From Alphaproteobacteria bacterium (GTDB taxonomy: Bacteria > Myxococcota_A > UBA796 > GCA-2862545): 64,000 nt of DNA. Position numbers and translations under genes: made by a program. This document shows positions 60,314 to 64,000 of this stretch, piece after piece. The stretch lies in contig JACKEQ010000005.1 of NCBI GenBank assembly GCA_020632885.1, positions 62,001-126,000 of the forward strand, read 5' to 3'. The first letter of the stretch is position 1, and the number at the start of each line of letters is the position of its first letter. Under the pieces are notes generated by a model that ran no database searches, was not told the DNA's origin, and saw nothing but the letters and a program-made list of their open reading frames with translations.

Positions 60314-63121
60314 ACGTGCCGCGATGCGCACCAGCACGGGCGTGTCGCCGCCGCCCTCCTGGAGCGCCTCCAGCCGCTCGGGGTCGCCGAACGCGGCCAG
60401 GACCTCGTGGAGCTTTCGGGAGGTCAGCGAGTCCGACTCGAAGCCCGCGAGGGTCGCCAGGGCCTCCGCGTCGCCCGTGGCCGCCCGCTGCAGCCGCATC
60501 GCGGCCGCCGACTCCGGTCCCAGCAGATCCGGATCGAGGGCAGCGTGGCGCGCCCGGCCCCGCTCGGCGTCACCCCGCATCCAGGCCGCCATGGCGCGGG
60601 TCTCCTCGGTGTAGGCCAGCGCGACCGCCGTGATGTCGGGGGGCGGCGGCCACGCCTCCAGGACCTCCTCCGCCCCCTGGCCGTCCCCCGCGTCCAGCTT
60701 GCACAGCGCCAGGATGGCCGCGGTGGAGACCTGGATCACAGGGAGGTGCTCGAGCCGCGGCAGCACGGCCTCCAGGTCACGCTCGGCCTCCGCCCGCCTC
60801 CCGGCGTCCAGGAGCACGTAGGCGCGGTTCTTCAGCCACACGGCGTCCGGGAGCCCGCGCCGTCCGAACCGGACCCGCCGCATGGCCTCGAAGGCATCGA
60901 GGGCACCCGCGAAGTCACCCGCGTCCATGCGCTCGTAGGCCCTCAGGTTGTGCAGGAGCCCCGCGTAGTAGCCGTCGGGGTGCCGCTCCAGGAGGCGCGC
61001 CAGGGTCGTCATCGCCACCTGCGACCGCGCGGGGTCGCCCAGGCTGGCCCAGGTGGACGCCACGCTGCCCGCCACGCGGAGGGCGTACGGGTAGGCCTCC
61101 AGGGCCTCCAGGTCGAGCACGGTGGCCTCCCAGGACGGGAGGGCCCGCCGGAGGGCGGTGGCGTCCTGGCGCACGGCCTGGCTGCCGAGCACGTAGGAAG
61201 CCAGCCGCGCCTCCGCGAGGAGCCCGTTGGCCTCGGCAAACTGCAGGGCCCGCTCCGCCGGCGCCGTGTCACCCGAGCGGCGGTAGCGCACCCAGGCGAC
61301 CTCGGCCAGGGCCCGGCCCTTCAGACGCGGGTCGAGGGCGGCCTCCCACGTGGCCTCCACCGCGTCCATGCGCTGCTGGAGCTCCTGGGCGGGGTGGAGG
61401 AAGACGTGGTGGAGCGCCAGCCGGAGGCGCGCGTCGGGGTCCCCCGCGCCCTCGAGGGCGACGCGGACGAGCTCCCGGCAGCGCTCGGCACCTCCGTGCG
61501 CACGGTGGACCTCGACGAGCGCGAGCGCCAGCCAGGGGTCCGCGCGCGTCGCCCAGGCGCGCTCGAGGTCGCCCAGACGTGCGGCGAGCGTGCGTCGCGG
61601 CTCGGCATCGTCGCCCGTGCCCAGCCGGTCCACGGCCTCCCGCGCGAGGGCCTGGATCCGCGTGTGGTGGCGCTCCAGGATCGAGGCGTCCAGGGTGCGC
61701 CCCCGGAGGTGAGCACGCACGGGGTCGAGCAACCGGAAGCCCGGTGGCTCCACCTGGACGAGGCTCGCGGCGACCAGGCGAGGTAGCGAGCCCGTGCCAC
61801 CGAGGGCCGCCACGTCGTCCACACCGAACGTGCTCGCGAAGGACGCCAGGCCCGCCACGGCCTGCCGATCCGCGGGCGACAGCAGCCTCAGGGCGGCCTC
61901 GATGCGCTCGCCGAGCCCGCTGTCCGCGCCGAGGGCGGGCAGCCGGTCCCACGGCGCGAGGCCCGCCCAGCCCCCCGCCAGCCGGATGGCCAGCGGCAGG
62001 CCCTCCAGGGCGTCGAGCAGGGCGTCCAGGACGTCGGGGGGAGGCGGCTCGGCGACCTGCGCGAGGAAGAGCGTGCGCGAGGCGTCCACGTCGAGCGGCG
62101 GGACCTCGATCACCCGCTCGCCCGGCAGATCCAGCGCGCGCTGGCTGGTCACGAGCAGCGGGAGGTCCGGGAGCTCGGAGATCACCCTCCCGACCAGGTC
62201 CGCGACGGCACCCGCGAGGTGCTCGGCGTTGTCGAGCACCACCACCCCACCCACGTCCTCGAGGGCGTCCAGCAGGGCGTCGTCGCCTTCGGGCTCCGCG
62301 TCCGCCCGGCCGTCGAGCTGGGCCGTCACGGCGACCGCGAGGGACTCCGGGCGCGCGATGCCCTCGAGGCGCACGAGCCGTCCCGCGCGGCGCTCCAGCA
62401 CGGCCTCCGCGAGCCGCGTCTTCCCGACGCCCGGGGGTCCCTTCAAGGTCACCGGGCCGCCGTCCGCGAGGGCCGCCAGCACCTCCCGCAGGAGCGCCGT
62501 GCGCCCGACCAGCCCGTCGGGATCGGGCTCGTCGAGGGCCAGCCGGTAGCCTCCGCCACGCGCCGTGAGCAACGCCATCGGGTTCCGGGGGTCGCGCTCG
62601 ATCTTCTTGCGCAGCCGGCTCACCGCCATGTCCACGGCCCGCGTCGTCACCGCCCGGGCATGCCCGAACACCTCGGTCTGTACCTCGTCGCGGTCGACCT
62701 CCCGGTGCGGGTTGCGCGCGAGGTGGAGCAGCAGGTCGGCCTCGCGCTGGGACAGCCGCAGCTCCTCGCCGTCGTCCCGCACGAAGGAGAGCCGGTCGAG
62801 GTCCGCGGTGCCCCCAGGAAGGCGGAGCGTGCGCAGGGCGCGCTCGGCCACCACGGTCTCCACCACCTCGAGCAGGTCTGGACCGGTCGCGCGCCTGAGC
62901 GGCTCGAGACCCGCGGGCACGGCTCCACCGTCGAGGAGCACGGCCAGCACGCCGTGCCCCGCCATGCGCCAGGTCCGCAGGCGCTCGAGGCCCTCTGGAC
63001 CGAGCACCACGGCGTCGACGGCGCGCAGCAGATCCGCGCTGGGCGTGCCCTCGCGCACGTCGAGGCCCACCTCCCGGCAGCGGGCGGCGCTCGAGGTGTC
63101 CATGGCGAAGACGACGGGCAT
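60287..63121 (-). CDS. Winged-helix transcriptional regulator with ATPase and TPR domains
   Basis: A 944-residue signal-transduction regulator. Residues 1-105 resemble a response-regulator receiver fold but lack the phospho-Asp pocket (VVFAMDTSSAARC). Residues 120-205 are an OmpR/PhoB-type winged helix: LRLSQREADLLLHLA, TTRAVDMAVSRLRKKI, TARGGGYRLAL. A P-loop ATPase of the NB-ARC/AAA type follows: LKGPPGVGKTRLAEAV (Walker A intact, near 224), GGVVVLDNAEHL (Walker B), LLVTSQRAL. The last 500 residues are TPR-like. This plan matches SARP/LuxR-like STAND regulators that switch on ligand binding. I chose the ATG at 63121 over upstream starts. It converges on the kinase gene with a 27-base overlap. 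Confidence 0.85.
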   Translation of the reverse strand: MPVVFAMDTSSAARCREVGLDVREGTPSADLLRAVDAVVLGPEGLERLRTWRMAGHGVLAVLLDGGAVPAGLEPLRRATGPDLLEVVETVVAERALRTLRLPGGTADLDRLSFVRDDGEELRLSQREADLLLHLARNPHREVDRDEVQTEVFGHARAVTTRAVDMAVSRLRKKIERDPRNPMALLTARGGGYRLALDEPDPDGLVGRTALLREVLAALADGGPVTLKGPPGVGKTRLAEAVLERRAGRLVRLEGIARPESLAVAVTAQLDGRADAEPEGDDALLDALEDVGGVVVLDNAEHLAGAVADLVGRVISELPDLPLLVTSQRALDLPGERVIEVPPLDVDASRTLFLAQVAEPPPPDVLDALLDALEGLPLAIRLAGGWAGLAPWDRLPALGADSGLGERIEAALRLLSPADRQAVAGLASFASTFGVDDVAALGGTGSLPRLVAASLVQVEPPGFRLLDPVRAHLRGRTLDASILERHHTRIQALAREAVDRLGTGDDAEPRRTLAARLGDLERAWATRADPWLALALVEVHRAHGGAERCRELVRVALEGAGDPDARLRLALHHVFLHPAQELQQRMDAVEATWEAALDPRLKGRALAEVAWVRYRRSGDTAPAERALQFAEANGLLAEARLASYVLGSQAVRQDATALRRALPSWEATVLDLEALEAYPYALRVAGSVASTWASLGDPARSQVAMTTLARLLERHPDGYYAGLLHNLRAYERMDAGDFAGALDAFEAMRRVRFGRRGLPDAVWLKNRAYVLLDAGRRAEAERDLEAVLPRLEHLPVIQVSTAAILALCKLDAGDGQGAEEVLEAWPPPPDITAVALAYTEETRAMAAWMRGDAERGRARHAALDPDLLGPESAAAMRLQRAATGDAEALATLAGFESDSLTSRKLHEVLAAFGDPERLEALQEGGGDTPVLVRIAARLRLVDLRG

Positions 63122-63231
63122 GCCGCCCCATGGTCCGTCGCCGGGAGCGGGGGCGCAAGGGGGCCCCATCCCCTGGGCCGCTCCGCGGCTCCTGCACCGG
63201 TCCTGCACGCCGGCACGGGCACATTGGAGCC

Positions 63232-63954
63232 ATGCTGACGCTCACCGCCGCCTTCGCCCTCGAGATCACCGACGTCGCCTGGAAGGGTGACCGCTACACC
63301 GTCGTGCGCGTGGACCCCGAGGACCGCATGGAGCTCGTGGGCCAGCGCGACGCCGCGGAGCGCACGCTCGCCGGGGCCCTCGCGGCCCATCCGGACGCAC
63401 GGGTGGCGATGAACGCGGGCATGTACCACGTGGGTCACGTGCCGGTCGGGCTCCACGTGGAGCGCGGCATGCCGTACGCCCCCGTCGAGCCGCGCGCGCT
63501 GGACGGCAACTTCGGGATGCTGCCCAACGGGGTGTTCGAGATGACTCCCGACGGGCCGGCCGTGGTGGAGACCCGCGCCTGGGTCGCGGGTCCGCGCGAC
63601 ACGCTGTACGCCACCCAGTCCGGTCCGCTCCTGGTGGCAGACGGCGAGCTCCATCCCGCCCTGCGCCCCGACAGCTCGAACCGCAGGATCCGCAACGCCG
63701 TGGGCGTGGATGCCGACGGGCGCTCGTGGCTCGTCGTTTCGCGCGGGGAGGTCCGGTTCCACGACCTGGCCACCCTCCTCCGCGACCGGCTCGGCTGCCC
63801 GGACGCGCTCTACCTGGACGGCACGGTCTCCGAGCTCGCCACGCCGGAGACCGCGGCGCTCGCCTCCCGCACCTTCTCGGGGGTGCTGCTGGTCTTCCCG
63901 GCCAACCAGGACCGGCCCGACGTCACGAGCTTCTCGCGGAACGCCGGGAGGTGA
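63232..63954 (+). CDS. Phosphodiester-glycosidase-like (NAGPA/DUF2233) protein
   Basis: A 240-residue protein of the DUF2233/NAGPA fold, related to enzymes that remove GlcNAc from phosphodiesters. Visible blocks are VAMNAGMYH near residue 60, YATQSGPLLVADGE, RNAVGVDADGR and PDALYLDGTVSEL. A weak signal peptide is possible (MLTLTAAFA), which would place it in the periplasm. GGAG lies four bases before the ATG. It starts 110 bases from the divergent regulator gene, so its expression may be tied to it. The sugar substrate is unknown; cell-wall or teichoic-like material would fit the nearby ampG but is inference. Confidence 0.8.
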   Translation: MLTLTAAFALEITDVAWKGDRYTVVRVDPEDRMELVGQRDAAERTLAGALAAHPDARVAMNAGMYHVGHVPVGLHVERGMPYAPVEPRALDGNFGMLPNGVFEMTPDGPAVVETRAWVAGPRDTLYATQSGPLLVADGELHPALRPDSSNRRIRNAVGVDADGRSWLVVSRGEVRFHDLATLLRDRLGCPDALYLDGTVSELATPETAALASRTFSGVLLVFPANQDRPDVTSFSRNAGR

Positions 63955-63960
63955 GCGGCG

Positions 63961-64000
63961 ATGCGCGGCACGTCCCGTCGGCTCTGCAGCCACGCCACGC
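63961..64000 (+). CDS. Possible 5' end of a downstream gene (partial)
   Basis: An ATG at 63961 lies about six bases past GGAGGTGAG and opens a frame (MRGTSRRLCSHAT) running off the window. The previous stop is six bases upstream, so a co-transcribed gene is plausible. Thirteen codons give no hint of function. Confidence 0.4.
   Translation, partial: MRGTSRRLCSHAT

Overview
The window is about 64 kb of very GC-rich (by eye around 70 %) bacterial chromosome, packed with genes on both strands. It has no rRNA, tRNA, insertion sequence, prophage or CRISPR array that I can see. The gene content suggests a member of the Myxococcota or a closely related deltaproteobacterial lineage. The evidence is: a C-terminal Cys/TM/Arg-rich tail resembling MYXO-CTERM (15824-16606), several outer-surface lipoproteins (one ending in a Thr/Asp/Gly-rich tail), large Ser/Thr kinase-ATPase-TPR proteins, a TIGR02996-like protein, a possible sigma-54 promoter, and a PUFA-synthase-like megasynthase. 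Taxonomy is inferred; nothing here identifies a species.

Layout. 1-3156: end of an unidentified gene, a membrane protein of anti-sigma-like build, and a coupled acyltransferase/SDR pair. 3153-12889: a potassium/proton homeostasis operon: antiporter, TrkA, TrkH, a 1500-residue antiporter fused to a long helical region and a degenerate ATPase, and an MscS channel. Every junction is either translationally coupled or a few bases long. 12886-21051: a membrane-anchored spermidine-synthase-like protein, a beta-propeller protein, a MYXO-CTERM-like surface protein, a LOG-family protein, SSB, an unknown membrane protein and adenosine deaminase. 21242-25170: a SNF2 helicase coupled to a SWIM zinc-finger protein. 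25244-34738: a 3164-residue megasynthase (NMO-like, KS, AT, ACP, KS, ACP, KR, DH, PPTase) standing alone. 34740-37219: a minus-strand group with a small ribbon-helix-helix-like protein and its coupled partner behind a clear palindromic operator, then DUF1841-like and SPFH/GYF-like genes. 37340-42266: exported or lipoprotein genes and a methyltransferase. 42305-45363: a tandem histidine-ammonia-lyase pair whose second member lacks the residues that form the MIO cofactor. 45367-50790: LemA-like, TPM-phosphatase-like and zinc-ribbon genes, then 2-oxoacid:ferredoxin oxidoreductase KorAB. 50897-53424: an LNR-repeat lipoprotein, a D-2-hydroxyacid dehydrogenase and a membrane-anchored PD-(D/E)XK nuclease-like protein. 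53527-63121: a signalling block made of a DUF5939-like kinase coupled to AmpG, a kinase-ATPase-TPR protein and, convergent to it, a winged-helix/ATPase/TPR regulator. 63232-end: a NAGPA/DUF2233-like protein and a possible partial gene.

The most unusual items are the antiporter-ATPase fusion, the megasynthase whose two ACPs both carry Thr where the phosphopantetheine Ser is expected, the MIO-less HAL partner, and the kinase/AmpG/kinase/regulator block. Convergent genes are almost always separated by 0-11 bases and one pair overlaps by 27 bases, so there is little room for terminators. No intergenic stretch exceeds 300 bases; the longest is about 190.
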